Assembly (NCBI GenBank): GCA_016714025.1 | Contig: JADJOB010000002.1 | Location: 1,892,001-1,956,000 of the forward strand | Length of the DNA: 64,000 nucleotides | Direction of reading: 5' to 3' | Source of the DNA: Saprospiraceae bacterium | GTDB lineage: Bacteria > Bacteroidota > Bacteroidia > Chitinophagales > Saprospiraceae | Shown: piece by piece, positions 33,977 through 43,853 of the stretch | Position numbering within the stretch: the stretch's first letter is position 1 | How the letters are laid out: every line of letters starts with the position of its first letter | Made by a program: the position numbers and the translations under genes | Notes under the pieces: model-generated | The model's input: only the letters and a program-made list of their open reading frames with translations | Told to the model about the DNA's origin: nothing | Database searches by the model: none

Positions 33977-35137
33977 ATGTATATAAAACACAAAGTGATC
34001 ATTGCCGGAGCTGGTGGAATTGGACGTGCTGCAGGCTTGATTATGGCTGAACAACCTGATTTTGATTGTGAAATTTTTATTGGAGATATCCAACTTGATA
34101 TCGCTGAAGAAGCGTGTCAATGGATTCAAAAAGGGGCCTCCAGTCTGGTTAATATTGAATCGTTTGAAATAAAACAGGATGTGGTCTCTGAACATATGGA
34201 CTACATTTTAAAATCGGCGGACATTCTATTGGACTGCCTTCCGGGTTCAGAAGCACCCAAAATGGCTGCTTTTGCAAAAAAATACAAGTTGCACTACGTA
34301 AATCTTACCGAGTATGTAGATGAAACCAATCAAATTCTTGAATTAGCAAAAGATGCTGAAACCGGTTTTATCTTACAATCGGGTCTGGCTCCAGGATATG
34401 TGAATATTCTTGCCAATCATTTATACAAGGATTTTGTGTCACAGTATGGGGATCAACAGGTAGACCAAATTGCTATGAAAGTAGGAGCTTTGACACGTAT
34501 TACTACCAACCCGCATTATTATGGGTTTACCTGGAGTCCAATTGGCGTTGCAACAGAATATGTAAAAGATGCCATTGTAATTCGCAACGGAATTAAAACA
34601 ACCATTCCCTCCCTTACAGAAACAACCGATATATTAATAGACGGCATTCATTATGAAGATGATTTTACCAGTGGAGGGGCTGCTGATTTACCGGATTATT
34701 TTTCAGGAAAGGTTCGCAACCTGGATTATAAAACCATTCGTTATCCAGGGCATTACCAATGGGTTAAAAATCAGTTGGCCGAAATCGGATCGCAAGCACA
34801 TCCTGAAATTGCACTGTTAGATAAAATGAAACAAGTTATCCCCAATGTTGATGAGGACCTTATCATTCTATATGTTGGGATTACTGGAAAGGATGCTTCG
34901 GGTTCCATTCGCATCAAGGAGCGTAGTCTTCGCATTGAACCTTCTTTTGTGGGAAGCCATAAATTAAAAGCCATCCAAACAACCACAGCTGCTCCTATGT
35001 TGGAAGCTGCCAGAATGTTATTATCTGGAAAGTATAAAGGTCCAATGTTACAATCTCAAATTGATACACAGGAATTCTTATCAGGTTCTTTCGTTCAAAT
35101 GGTTTTTAATCAAAAGAAATACAGAGAATTAGTTTAA
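33977..35137 (+). CDS. Saccharopine dehydrogenase family protein
   Basis: The 386-residue protein begins with the NAD(P)-binding strand and loop VIIAGAGGIGRAAGLIMAE, followed by ADILLDCLPGSEAPKMAAFAKKYKLHYVNLTEYVDET, which matches the saccharopine dehydrogenase/reductase fold. Later segments GLAPGYVNILANHL and TAAPMLEAARMLLSG are also family-typical. Members act as lysine-ketoglutarate or carboxynorspermidine dehydrogenases; which applies here is unknown. The ATG at 33977 is preferred over a TTG two codons earlier because it fits the promoter distance. The acyl-CoA dehydrogenase gene follows after 156 bases, perhaps as a separate unit. Confidence 0.85.
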   Translation: MYIKHKVIIAGAGGIGRAAGLIMAEQPDFDCEIFIGDIQLDIAEEACQWIQKGASSLVNIESFEIKQDVVSEHMDYILKSADILLDCLPGSEAPKMAAFAKKYKLHYVNLTEYVDETNQILELAKDAETGFILQSGLAPGYVNILANHLYKDFVSQYGDQQVDQIAMKVGALTRITTNPHYYGFTWSPIGVATEYVKDAIVIRNGIKTTIPSLTETTDILIDGIHYEDDFTSGGAADLPDYFSGKVRNLDYKTIRYPGHYQWVKNQLAEIGSQAHPEIALLDKMKQVIPNVDEDLIILYVGITGKDASGSIRIKERSLRIEPSFVGSHKLKAIQTTTAAPMLEAARMLLSGKYKGPMLQSQIDTQEFLSGSFVQMVFNQKKYRELV

Positions 35138-35293
35138 GCACATTCCTTTAAGCTCTTGTTTGTTCCTGAATACACCATTCAAAAAACAAATAATCAATCA
35201 GGCTTTCTAAAAATACCTGCGGTGCTGTACATCTAATTGCAGCTATTTTCGTTTTATTAATACGGATGGTTTTTCCGATTAATAAGATCAAAC

Positions 35294-37066
35294 ATGAGTG
35301 AGTTGCTATTAAATGGTGGTGAATTTTTAATTAAGGACACTGATTTTAATTTGAATTTTATTCCGGAAGATCTCAATGAAGATCAGGAAATGATCCGTCA
35401 ATCTGTACGAACTTTTGTTGAACAGGAAGTTTTAGCTCGAGGGAATGATATAAACGAACAAGTTTCACTCTTGCAGGAGGCTGCTTCATTAGGTCTATTG
35501 GGTTCACATATCCCGGAACATTATGGCGGGAATCCCCTAGATACATTTAGTAATACCCTCATATCTGAAGAACTGGGTAGAGGTGAAGCTTCATTCAATA
35601 CAACACTAGCTGCTCATACAGGCATTGGTATGCTCCCTATTTTCTATTTCGGTTCGGAAGCACTTAAATTGAAGTATTTGCCGGGTATGTGTAACGGATC
35701 CATTAAAGCTGCTTATTGCCTGACAGAACCGGGATCAGGCTCCGATGCGCTCGCTGCTAAAACTCAAGCCGTTTTAACAGATGATAAAAATGCCTATTTA
35801 ATAACAGGTCAAAAAATCTGGATCACTAATGCAGGCTTTGCAGATGTATTCATCGTTTTTGCACAAGTCGATGGAACTAAATTTACAGGATTCGTTGTAG
35901 ACAGCCACTTGCCTGGAATTAGTCTTGGAGCAGAAGAGCATAAACTCGGAATTAAAGGCTCATCAACACGACAAGTGTATTTTGATAAAGTAATCGTTCC
36001 GGTTTCTAACATTTTGGGAGAAATTGGAAAAGGACATCTAATTGCTTTTAATGTGTTGAACATTGGTCGATATAAATTGGGCACAATTTGTATGGGGGGT
36101 ACCAAACGCTTGTTAGAAATGGCAATTCGCTACGCTAACGAACGGCAACAGTTTGATCATCCAATTTCCAGTTACGGAGCCATTCAGTTTAAATTAGCGG
36201 AATCAGCCATACGCATCTTTGCATTGGAGTCAACCGTTTATCGGGTTGCAGATCTAATGGAAGATCGAAAAATAGTTTCAACCCAATCAGGTAAAGATGC
36301 CGCAACAGCCATGTTAACTTCTGCAGAAGAATATGCAGTTGAATGTGCAATCATTAAAATCAGCGGATCTGAAATTATAGATTATGTTGTTGATGAATTA
36401 ATCCAAATCCATGGAGGTTATGGGTATAGTGAAGAATATGCACCTGCAAGAATCTATAGAGATACCCGGATAAATCGAATTTACGAGGGTACCAATGAAA
36501 TTAATCGGATGTTGATCATCAACATGATTTTACGCCGAACCCTAAAAGGCCAATTGGACCTGGTGGGACCTGCCTGGGAAGTACAAAAAGAATTGACAAG
36601 TTTGCCTTCTATGAATCTTTCTGATGAAGACTATGCTTTGGAAATCAGAAGTATTAAGGATTTTCGTAAGATGGTACTCATGGTAGCCGGGGCAGCGGTA
36701 AAGTATCAAATGGATGGAAAGCATGATCTTAAAACGCAACAGGAAATATTAATCAATGTCGCAGATATGATCATCGATTTATATCTGGCTGAATCAATTG
36801 TTTTAAGGATTCAAAAACTAAAAGGGAAATACCCTGAAAAGTTGACAGATTTAAATGAATCTGCAATGAAAGTTTTTTTCTGGGATGCACAAGCAAGACT
36901 TGTAAAAAATGGACAAGATGCCTTGACTTCATTTGCAAGTGGTGATGAACTTCGAATCATGTTACTTGGAATAAAGCGTTTTTCCAGATACGAACCGGTC
37001 AATGTTAAAGCTCATCGACGTAGAATTGCAGAAGCACTCATCGTGAAAAAATCGTATTGTTTCTAA
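35294..37066 (+). CDS. Acyl-CoA dehydrogenase (VLCAD/ACAD9-like length)
   Basis: The 590-residue flavoprotein has the N-terminal helical domain, FAD/substrate motifs AYCLTEPGSGSDA and WITNAGFADVFIVFA, an R-Q-Q-F-x-x-P-like segment (NERQQFDHPI), GGYGYSEEYAPARIYRDTRI, and the catalytic Glu in IYEGTNEINR. The C-terminal extension of about 170 residues is as in very-long-chain and ACAD9-type dehydrogenases. It introduces the trans-2 double bond in acyl-CoA during beta-oxidation. No other fatty-acid gene is adjacent. It is convergent with the ArnT-like gene, 19 bases apart. Confidence 0.92.
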   Translation: MSELLLNGGEFLIKDTDFNLNFIPEDLNEDQEMIRQSVRTFVEQEVLARGNDINEQVSLLQEAASLGLLGSHIPEHYGGNPLDTFSNTLISEELGRGEASFNTTLAAHTGIGMLPIFYFGSEALKLKYLPGMCNGSIKAAYCLTEPGSGSDALAAKTQAVLTDDKNAYLITGQKIWITNAGFADVFIVFAQVDGTKFTGFVVDSHLPGISLGAEEHKLGIKGSSTRQVYFDKVIVPVSNILGEIGKGHLIAFNVLNIGRYKLGTICMGGTKRLLEMAIRYANERQQFDHPISSYGAIQFKLAESAIRIFALESTVYRVADLMEDRKIVSTQSGKDAATAMLTSAEEYAVECAIIKISGSEIIDYVVDELIQIHGGYGYSEEYAPARIYRDTRINRIYEGTNEINRMLIINMILRRTLKGQLDLVGPAWEVQKELTSLPSMNLSDEDYALEIRSIKDFRKMVLMVAGAAVKYQMDGKHDLKTQQEILINVADMIIDLYLAESIVLRIQKLKGKYPEKLTDLNESAMKVFFWDAQARLVKNGQDALTSFASGDELRIMLLGIKRFSRYEPVNVKAHRRRIAEALIVKKSYCF

Positions 37067-37085
37067 ATTTATCTTCAGATTAAAT

Positions 37086-38729
37086 TTAATTGGGCTTGTC
37101 CAACTTTGCGAGATACAAGCTGTCTTTTAACCAAAAGTCATAAAATCGAAAATAAATTTGAATTGGCTGATCTCTGAAATCATATTTATGTCCAATGTAA
37201 AATGTTTGATCTTTTAAGACTGAATCAAATTGCATGATATGCTTATTGGACTTTGTAATGTAATAAGGTATTTGATAAGGCAATAGGGGTGCTGTTTCCA
37301 GTTTTGAGTCGGTAAGTTCGAATTTCCCTAAAAATAAATTTGTATGAATCTTATTTGATTTGCCATAAAGGTGGATAGGTTCTGATTTTGTAATTTCTAA
37401 TATTTCAGCAATTGTAGGTCGAAATAATCTGGACTCAATTTGAGGTATTGCGGGTAGATAAAATACATTTAAAGCAATCCTGAAAAGGGCCATTGACAAA
37501 ATTAAATAATAGATTTTTAATTCATTTGTTTGAGAATAGGCATATAAAATACCTGCAAAGACACAAAGGGCGATAACTGACTTTAAAAACAAATGGGGTA
37601 TAGCACTTAGGTTTGGCACAAAATTTAAAATCAAAGGGGCCAAGGTCATGCATCCGAGGATGATGAATCCAGAGACTTCAAACGTTTTCCTGAATTTTGA
37701 ACGTTCGGGATGATTCAAATAATGATATGCAAGAATGCTTAAAATCAATATGTAAAATAAATAGAGATAGCGACTTTTGGTTTCTCCGCTAAGCCAATAT
37801 ATGGGCATATTGCAGGCTAAAAATAAACATGCAAATTTTAAGAAAGAATTCGAAAATAAGTTAATCCATACATGGCGCTTCCATATAAATAATAATAGCA
37901 GTGACCAAGGAAATAAAAAGCGTACCAGTTTAAGTGGAAAATTTATTAGATTCATTATGATTTTGTGAAACCGACTTCCAAAACCAGTTCGCTGTGAACT
38001 TTCTTCAAACAAACGAATGATATAAGAAAAAACGGTGGCACCTTCTCTTAAGTAATACAAGTAATAATAGGTAAAAACTGGAATTGCAAAACAACAAATT
38101 GCAACGAAATGAACTGGTTTAATTAGATTTTGCCATTTCTTGGTTTGTATACAAAGTGCTATGATTCCAAATCCTTGATAAGCAATTGCTGGAAAACCTT
38201 TAGTTAAAAACCCGACTGATGCTGCTAAATAGGATAGTATTAGTAACCAGGAATTATTTTTGTGAAAATAACTAAAAAGTGAAATGACCTGAATATAGCT
38301 TATCAGACAATAAAAAAAATCAATTTCACCCGAATTTAAACTCCCATAAAATAATAAATCAGCAGAGCTTAAATAAAATAATGAAGATAATAATGCGGCT
38401 TCAAATCCAATATGTTTTTTACTTATTAAAAAATGCAATAAGGCAGCAGTTACAAATGACAATAGGGAAGGCAATCGAACCACCCATTCATCAAATGAAC
38501 CAAATAAACTAAAGAAAAAAGTGAGAACCCAACTGAATAATGGGGGTTTATTGTAATAGTTATACGAGTTCAAATGTGGGACCACATAGTCTTTGGTCAA
38601 ATACATCTCGATAGCAGTAGCAGCACGTCTGGGTTCTTCTGCTCGCAGCTCGAGGGTGTAAAGATTTGAGAATAGCCCAAAAGCTAAACAAGCAACAATT
38701 AGTAGAATTAGTTTACTTTTTATCTCCAT
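37086..38729 (-). CDS. ArnT/PMT-like GT-C membrane glycosyltransferase
   Basis: The 547-residue protein has about ten or more membrane segments. The first periplasmic loop has LRAEEPRRAATAIEM, the acidic-Arg motif of GT39/ArnT-like enzymes, followed by PHLNSYNYYNKPPLFSWVLTFFFSLFG, another hallmark (N-KPPL-x-x-W). The soluble C-terminal tail of about 110 residues is periplasmic. Such enzymes use polyprenyl-phosphate sugars to glycosylate lipids or proteins. Donor and acceptor are unknown. It is a single minus-strand gene. Confidence 0.85.
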   Translation of the reverse strand: MEIKSKLILLIVACLAFGLFSNLYTLELRAEEPRRAATAIEMYLTKDYVVPHLNSYNYYNKPPLFSWVLTFFFSLFGSFDEWVVRLPSLLSFVTAALLHFLISKKHIGFEAALLSSLFYLSSADLLFYGSLNSGEIDFFYCLISYIQVISLFSYFHKNNSWLLILSYLAASVGFLTKGFPAIAYQGFGIIALCIQTKKWQNLIKPVHFVAICCFAIPVFTYYYLYYLREGATVFSYIIRLFEESSQRTGFGSRFHKIIMNLINFPLKLVRFLFPWSLLLLFIWKRHVWINLFSNSFLKFACLFLACNMPIYWLSGETKSRYLYLFYILILSILAYHYLNHPERSKFRKTFEVSGFIILGCMTLAPLILNFVPNLSAIPHLFLKSVIALCVFAGILYAYSQTNELKIYYLILSMALFRIALNVFYLPAIPQIESRLFRPTIAEILEITKSEPIHLYGKSNKIHTNLFLGKFELTDSKLETAPLLPYQIPYYITKSNKHIMQFDSVLKDQTFYIGHKYDFRDQPIQIYFRFYDFWLKDSLYLAKLDKPN

Positions 38730-39240
38730 GGAGCGGATTGTAAAAACTGCTACAAGATCTGTTTTTTTTAGTATTTTAAAGCTATTATTAAATTTAATAA
38801 ATTAATTGATTCTCAATTCAATGTGATTTTTTTATAATAGACCTTGCATAAAACAGTATGGGTTATAGGTGCTTTTAAAGAAGATTATGGGATTTATACT
38901 AATCCACTCCCAAATTTAAGTACGAACATTGCCATTGGTTTAAAAATCTGTCAGTACAATTCAGGTTTGAATCTTAATTTTGGTTCATTCCTGGGTTGTT
39001 TTATAGTGCGTTTATCATGAATCTAAATTAGTTCTGAACAAGGCCTACAACCTTGAATGAGTTTATGGGCTATTTATTAGTTATGATTTCTGGATTGCTA
39101 TCCATATAGATTCAATAAAACAATTCATTTAATAAATGATATCTGTTTTAGAAATTCTGATCCTGTATCTATAAACTAATTATTAACTTGTGGTAAAAAT
39201 AGAATTGACTGGTTTTTAACTAATATTATTTATCTAATTT
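38730..39240. other. 511-base gap with little content
   Basis: Apart from the 58-codon open frame at 38844-39020, the region is AT-rich and shows only a small 7-base palindrome with a one-base centre (39125-39139). No promoter of good quality and no RNA gene was recognised. Confidence 0.5.
38844..39020 (+). pseudogene. Possible 58-codon remnant of an outer-membrane-type protein
   Basis: In the 511-base gap between genes, one frame is open from the TTG at 38844 to the TGA at 39018. Its translation contains YGIYTNPLPNLSTNIAIGLK and ends in alternating hydrophobic residues (GLNLNFGSFLGCFIVRLS), like the last strands of a beta-barrel protein. There is no signal peptide and no clear ribosome site. 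It may be a decayed 3' end of a larger gene or chance. Confidence 0.25.
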
Positions 39241-39828
39241 ATGAATTATTTATCTGGATTTTCAAAATTATTTCTCATTTTATTAATCGTTTATTTGTTA
39301 AGTGCGTTTTTTGCTAAATCAAATTTTAAAGTGGAGCGAACCAGAGTGGTTCAGGCTTCACAAAAATTGGTTTACAATCAGATAGGCATTCTTAAAAATT
39401 GGGAAAATTGGTCAATCTGGCAAGAGAAAGATCATTCCATCCAGTATACATTTGAAGGAAAGGATGCTGAAAATGGTGCGGTTATGCATTGGAAAGGGGA
39501 TCCAGAAAAATCCGGAACAGGTTTAATAGAGATTATCCAGGCAGATCCACCTTACTCAATGGTCTATAAATTGAAGGGCAAGCTTCCTTTTTCAATTCAA
39601 TCAATGGGATCCTTTATACTTTCTGCTGAAAATTCTAAACGAACTACTGTCCTATGGACTGATCATGGACAAATTCCTTTTTTATTAAGGCCTGTGTTGA
39701 TGTTTATCGATGTGGAAGCAATTATGGCACCGGATATGGAAAGAGGATTCTTTAAAATAGATTCTATTTGTTCAAGCTTCCAGAATCAAATTCAATTGAT
39801 CATGCATCAGGATAGTTTGAAAATTTAG
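39241..39828 (+). CDS. SRPBCC-family (polyketide cyclase-like) protein with N-terminal membrane anchor
   Basis: The 195-residue protein has one N-terminal hydrophobic helix (about 8-24) and then an SRPBCC/START-like domain: VVQASQKLVYNQIGILKNWENWSIWQ, FEGKDAENGAVMHWKGDPEKSGTGLIEI, and YKLKGKLPFSIQSMGSFIL. This family binds hydrophobic ligands; the ligand here is unknown. It precedes the efflux operon by 89 bases, but that operon has its own promoter, so the link is only positional. Confidence 0.8.
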   Translation: MNYLSGFSKLFLILLIVYLLSAFFAKSNFKVERTRVVQASQKLVYNQIGILKNWENWSIWQEKDHSIQYTFEGKDAENGAVMHWKGDPEKSGTGLIEIIQADPPYSMVYKLKGKLPFSIQSMGSFILSAENSKRTTVLWTDHGQIPFLLRPVLMFIDVEAIMAPDMERGFFKIDSICSSFQNQIQLIMHQDSLKI

Positions 39829-39870
39829 AATATTGGTTAATAATTCTCGATTAATGAAGCAGAAAACATT

Positions 39871-39897
39871 TTGCATTTATACTTGTTAGTAAATTTG
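39871..39897 (+). promoter_or_regulatory. Promoter of the efflux operon
   Basis: TTG at 39871-39873 (within CATTTTGC) and TAAATTTG at 39890-39897 form a -33/-7 pair with a 16-base spacer. The ATG of the TolC-like gene is 20 bases downstream. Confidence 0.6.
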
Positions 39898-39917
39898 TAC
39901 TTTTAAGCAATACGATA

Positions 39918-41201
39918 ATGACTTATTCCTTGCGTACGATTGTTTTATTAGGCCTAAGTTTATTCTGTCATTGTGATCAGATGGTTGCTCAGGCTGTTAA
40001 AATTAATTTGGATTCCTGTCTTATTTTAGCTCGCAGAAATTACCCTCAAATAAAACAGTTGGACCTCCTCGTCAAAACGGGTGAAACAACGGTTACTATT
40101 CTAAACAAAGCCTGGTTACCACAGGTTAATGTCAATGCACAAGCTTCATACCAATCAGATGTTACAAGTCTTGATATCAATATTCCCGGGTTTCCAACTC
40201 CGGATCCACTGAATAAAGATCAATATAAATTTTATGCTGATATCGGGCAGATTATTTATGATGGAGGCAGTATAAATTTACAAAAAAAAATAACCCGGGC
40301 GAATGCTAAGCTTGAAATAAGTAAAGTTGAAACAGAGCTTTACAAATTAAACGATCGAATATTGCAATTATACTTTGGAATATTGCTCAGTCAGTTCCAT
40401 CAAAAGAGTTTGGATTTACTTGAGAAGGATCTGGTCGAGCAAATCAATAAAGCTACAGTGGCTTATAATGCCAAAACTATTGCTGCTAACACACTTTATT
40501 TAATTCAAGCAGAAAAACTGAAATTGGATCAACGGCGTATTGACGTGAATTCGCAAAAGAATCAATTGCTTCAAATGCTTAGTGTTTTTATTAATAGAAA
40601 TTTAGAAGCAAATGCTGAATTGATTGAACCTCCGAACCCCATATTAAGTCCGGTAATTCAGAGACCTGAGTTGCAATTGGTTGATCAACAGATTTATTTA
40701 TCAAATTTACAATTAAAGCTTAATCGTTCGAAATCAATTCCTAAGATCAATCTTTTTGGTCAATTTGGATACTCCAATCCTGCATTGAATTTTTTAAAAA
40801 ATGAGTTCCAGCTCTATTACATAGGTGGAATTAAATTGAACTGGAATTTTTCGGCTTTGTATCAATATCGAAGTGAAACTAAAGTATCAATTTTGAATAA
40901 AAATTTGGCTGAACTTCAACGGGAAAGCTTTTTGTTTAATACCAGACTCAATTTGATGCAGCAAAATCAGGATATTCAAAAATATGTCCAGCTTTTAAAA
41001 TCCGATAAGGAATTAATTGAACTTCGTATAAAAATTAAAAATGCCTCCAGATCGCAATATGAAAATGGGATCATAACGGTAAGCGATTATTTGCGTGAAT
41101 TGAATGCGGAAGAACAGGCCAGAACAACAGAATTTATTCATAAGGTTCAGTTTCTTCAATCTCAATATTTGTTTTACTATTATTCAGGAATAAATTTATG
41201 A
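39918..41201 (+). CDS. TolC-family outer membrane efflux protein
   Basis: The 427-residue protein has a signal peptide to about residue 25 and the OEP repeats: two long helical hairpins (about 120-210 and 310-400) separated by beta segments, with NAKTIAANTLYLIQAEKLKLDQ and YENGIITVSDYLRELNAEEQAR as family-typical stretches. It forms the outer-membrane channel of a tripartite pump. The stop codon overlaps the start of the HlyD-like gene (ATGA), giving translational coupling. It is first in a six-gene operon. Confidence 0.9.
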   Translation: MTYSLRTIVLLGLSLFCHCDQMVAQAVKINLDSCLILARRNYPQIKQLDLLVKTGETTVTILNKAWLPQVNVNAQASYQSDVTSLDINIPGFPTPDPLNKDQYKFYADIGQIIYDGGSINLQKKITRANAKLEISKVETELYKLNDRILQLYFGILLSQFHQKSLDLLEKDLVEQINKATVAYNAKTIAANTLYLIQAEKLKLDQRRIDVNSQKNQLLQMLSVFINRNLEANAELIEPPNPILSPVIQRPELQLVDQQIYLSNLQLKLNRSKSIPKINLFGQFGYSNPALNFLKNEFQLYYIGGIKLNWNFSALYQYRSETKVSILNKNLAELQRESFLFNTRLNLMQQNQDIQKYVQLLKSDKELIELRIKIKNASRSQYENGIITVSDYLRELNAEEQARTTEFIHKVQFLQSQYLFYYYSGINL

Positions 41202-42184
41202 AGCAGTACGGTACTAAATTCGCAATAATTATTTTAGTTTGCTTTTTGCAGGCATGCAATCAAAATGGCTTGCAAAGGGATGCCTCCGGAGTATTTGAAT
41301 CCGATGAAATTATTGTGTCATCTGAAGTGATCGGTAAAGTAATTGAATTTAATGTGGAAGAAGGTTCTGAATTGCAAAAGGATTCGGTAGTAGGAAAAAT
41401 TGACCCGATTCAATATGAATTGCAAAGTGAACAAATTGCATCATCAATTAAGGCAATGGATAGTAAAACCTTATCCGCCGTTCCTCAAGTGCAAATTTTG
41501 CAAGCTCAAATGGAATCGCAGGAAGAGCAAATAAAAGTATTGCAATTACAATTGAAAAATGCTTTGTATGAAAAGGTCAGACTGGAGAAACTTGTTAAGG
41601 CAGATGCAGCACCTGGAAAGCAATTAGATGATTTAACTTCACAAATTGCAATATTAGAGCAACAGATTAAAACCGCTCAGAGTCAGGTAACTTTAATTAA
41701 ACAGCAAATTCAATCGCAGAAGGACTTAATTAAAATTCAAAATCGTGCAATTACCAGTGAGAAGGAACCCCTTGAAAAAAGAAAGGCAATGGCAGATGAC
41801 TATTTGAAAAAAGCGTTAATTAGAAATCCAATGAAAGGAACGCTATTGACTAAGTATATTCATGAGGGAGAAGTTGTCACTATTGGAAAAGCAATTTATA
41901 AATTGGCAAATCTCGATGAACTTTATTTAAGAGCGTATATTACGGGAAGTCAATTGACTCAAATAAAACTTAATCAAGAGGTTAAAGTATATGTTGACGA
42001 TGCATCTTCGGTTGTAAAAGAGTTTCCTGGAATTATAAGTTATATCAGTGACAAAGCTGAATTTACTCCAAAAACCATTCAAACTAAGGACGAAAGGGCC
42101 AATTTGGTATATGCTGTTAAAATTCGCGTTAAAAATGATGGGTACCTCAAATTAGGTATGTATGGTGAAGTGAAATTTAATTAA
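41198..42184 (+). CDS. HlyD/YbhG-like periplasmic adaptor lipoprotein
   Basis: The 328-residue protein has a lipoprotein signal with Cys20 (LQAC), a biotinyl-lipoyl-like half motif near residue 43-65 (VIGKVIEFNVEEGSELQKDSVVGKID), a long coiled-coil hairpin (about 75-195), and the second lipoyl half IRNPMKGTLLTKYIHEGEVV. It bridges inner-membrane ABC components and the TolC-like channel. It overlaps the upstream gene by four bases and is followed by the ATPase gene after three. Confidence 0.88.
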   Translation: MKQYGTKFAIIILVCFLQACNQNGLQRDASGVFESDEIIVSSEVIGKVIEFNVEEGSELQKDSVVGKIDPIQYELQSEQIASSIKAMDSKTLSAVPQVQILQAQMESQEEQIKVLQLQLKNALYEKVRLEKLVKADAAPGKQLDDLTSQIAILEQQIKTAQSQVTLIKQQIQSQKDLIKIQNRAITSEKEPLEKRKAMADDYLKKALIRNPMKGTLLTKYIHEGEVVTIGKAIYKLANLDELYLRAYITGSQLTQIKLNQEVKVYVDDASSVVKEFPGIISYISDKAEFTPKTIQTKDERANLVYAVKIRVKNDGYLKLGMYGEVKFN

Positions 42185-42187
42185 GAG

Positions 42188-43114
42188 ATGACTGCAATTG
42201 AAGCAATTGGCATTTCAAAATCATACCGATTTAAAAAGCAGGAAGTTAAAGCACTTGTAGATATTAATTTGCAAATTTCAAAGGCTGAATTATTCGGTTT
42301 GATCGGACCGGATGGATCAGGAAAATCAAGCCTGATTCGTATTTTAAATACCTTGCTATTGGCTGATAAGGGAACAGGATATGTTGATGGCTTAAATATA
42401 GTTGACGATTTTGAAGAAATTCGAAAGCGAATAGGGTATATGCCGGGCCGGTTTTCATTATATCAGGATTTAACAGTAGAGGAAAATTTGCAGTTCTTTG
42501 CTTCGGTGTTTAATACCACCATTAGCACGAATTATTCTTTAATAAAATCAATTTATCAGCAGATTGAACCATTTAAGCATCGTCGGGCAGGCCAGCTTTC
42601 TGGAGGAATGAAACAAAAACTTGCTTTGTCCTGCGCACTGATTCATAGACCTTCTGTTTTATTTCTGGATGAACCAACTACCGGTGTAGATGCTGTTTCT
42701 AGAAAGGAATTTTGGGATATGCTTAAAGAATTACAGTCAAACGGGATAACTATCTTAGTTTCGACACCCTACATGGATGAAGCAGCTTTATGCGATCGGG
42801 TCGCATTGATTTTAGATGGAAGCTTGTTTAAGGTGGACAAGCCTGCAAACATTGTTGATGATTTTGAACAAAAATTATTTGGTGTTCGGGCAAAAGATAT
42901 GTATCGTCTAATTCAAGATTTAAAGTCATGGCAATTCGTTTATTCTTGCTATGCTTTCGGAGATAGTTGTCATGTAGTTTTTAAAAATCTAACTGATGAA
43001 ATAGTTTCTTGTAAAGCCTATTTGACTTCATTGCATCACGAATACATTGAAATAGTTCAAATTAAGGCTGGAATTGAAGATTGTTTCATGGATCTAATGA
43101 AAAAAAGTGCCTGA
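42188..43114 (+). CDS. ABC transporter ATP-binding protein (first YbhF-like half)
   Basis: The 308-residue ATPase has Walker A GPDGSGKSS (Asp in the third position, as in the first half of YbhF-type proteins), signature LSGGMKQKL, Walker B VLFLDEPTTGVDAVSRKEFW and a C-terminal extension. Where the switch histidine normally stands the sequence is LVSTPYMDEA, with proline in place of histidine. The first half may therefore be a weakened ATPase. It pairs with the following ATPase; the two are separate genes here although some relatives are fused. Confidence 0.88.
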   Translation: MTAIEAIGISKSYRFKKQEVKALVDINLQISKAELFGLIGPDGSGKSSLIRILNTLLLADKGTGYVDGLNIVDDFEEIRKRIGYMPGRFSLYQDLTVEENLQFFASVFNTTISTNYSLIKSIYQQIEPFKHRRAGQLSGGMKQKLALSCALIHRPSVLFLDEPTTGVDAVSRKEFWDMLKELQSNGITILVSTPYMDEAALCDRVALILDGSLFKVDKPANIVDDFEQKLFGVRAKDMYRLIQDLKSWQFVYSCYAFGDSCHVVFKNLTDEIVSCKAYLTSLHHEYIEIVQIKAGIEDCFMDLMKKSA

Positions 43115-43853
43115 AAATTATTTGATCGAAGTTACAAATCTAACTAAAAGATTTGGAGAATTTACTGCTGTTGATAACATCAGCTTTAATGTAAAGCAAG
43201 GTGAAATATTTGGATTTTTAGGGGCCAACGGTGCAGGGAAAACGACTGCGATCAAAATGTTATCGGGGTTATTGAATCCAAGTTCAGGAGAAGCAAAAGT
43301 TATTGGTTATGATGTAAAGACACAGGCAGAGCAAATTAAAAAAAATATTGGCTACATGAGCCAACGGTTTTCGCTCTATGAAGATTTGACTGTTTATGAA
43401 AACATGCGTTTTTATGGAGGAATATATGGATTGCGTACCAAGGAAATTAATTCAAAGGCAGATGATATTTTAAATTTTTTAAATCTGATAAATGAAAGAA
43501 ATGTTTTGGTAAAATCGCTTCCACTTGGATGGAAACAAAAACTGGCATTTTCAATTTCAATTTTACACAATCCACCACTTGTATTTTTGGATGAACCAAC
43601 CGGTGGAGTAGATCCAATTACGCGACGTGAATTTTGGGAGTTAATTATGGAAGCTTCTCACAGAGGGACAACCATATTTGTCACCACGCATTATATGGAT
43701 GAAGCCGAGTATTGCAACCGGGTATCAATCATGGTTGATGGGAAAATTGAAGCATTGGGTGCCCCATTAGAATTGAGACAACAGATTGGCGTATCCAATA
43801 TGGAGGCCGTTTTTTTAAATCTCGCTAGGAAATCTAGTCGCATTGAAGTATGA
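43107..43853 (+). CDS. ABC transporter ATP-binding protein (second YbhF-like half)
   Basis: The 248-residue ATPase has Walker A GANGAGKTT, Walker B LVFLDEPTGGVDPITRREFW and an intact switch histidine in FVTTHYMDEA. The signature is SLPLGWKQKL, a departure from LSGGQ that is known in this subfamily. It starts at a GTG inside the previous gene (8-base overlap) and its stop overlaps the permease start by four bases. It probably forms an asymmetric ATPase pair with the upstream protein. Confidence 0.88.
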   Translation: MPENYLIEVTNLTKRFGEFTAVDNISFNVKQGEIFGFLGANGAGKTTAIKMLSGLLNPSSGEAKVIGYDVKTQAEQIKKNIGYMSQRFSLYEDLTVYENMRFYGGIYGLRTKEINSKADDILNFLNLINERNVLVKSLPLGWKQKLAFSISILHNPPLVFLDEPTGGVDPITRREFWELIMEASHRGTTIFVTTHYMDEAEYCNRVSIMVDGKIEALGAPLELRQQIGVSNMEAVFLNLARKSSRIEV

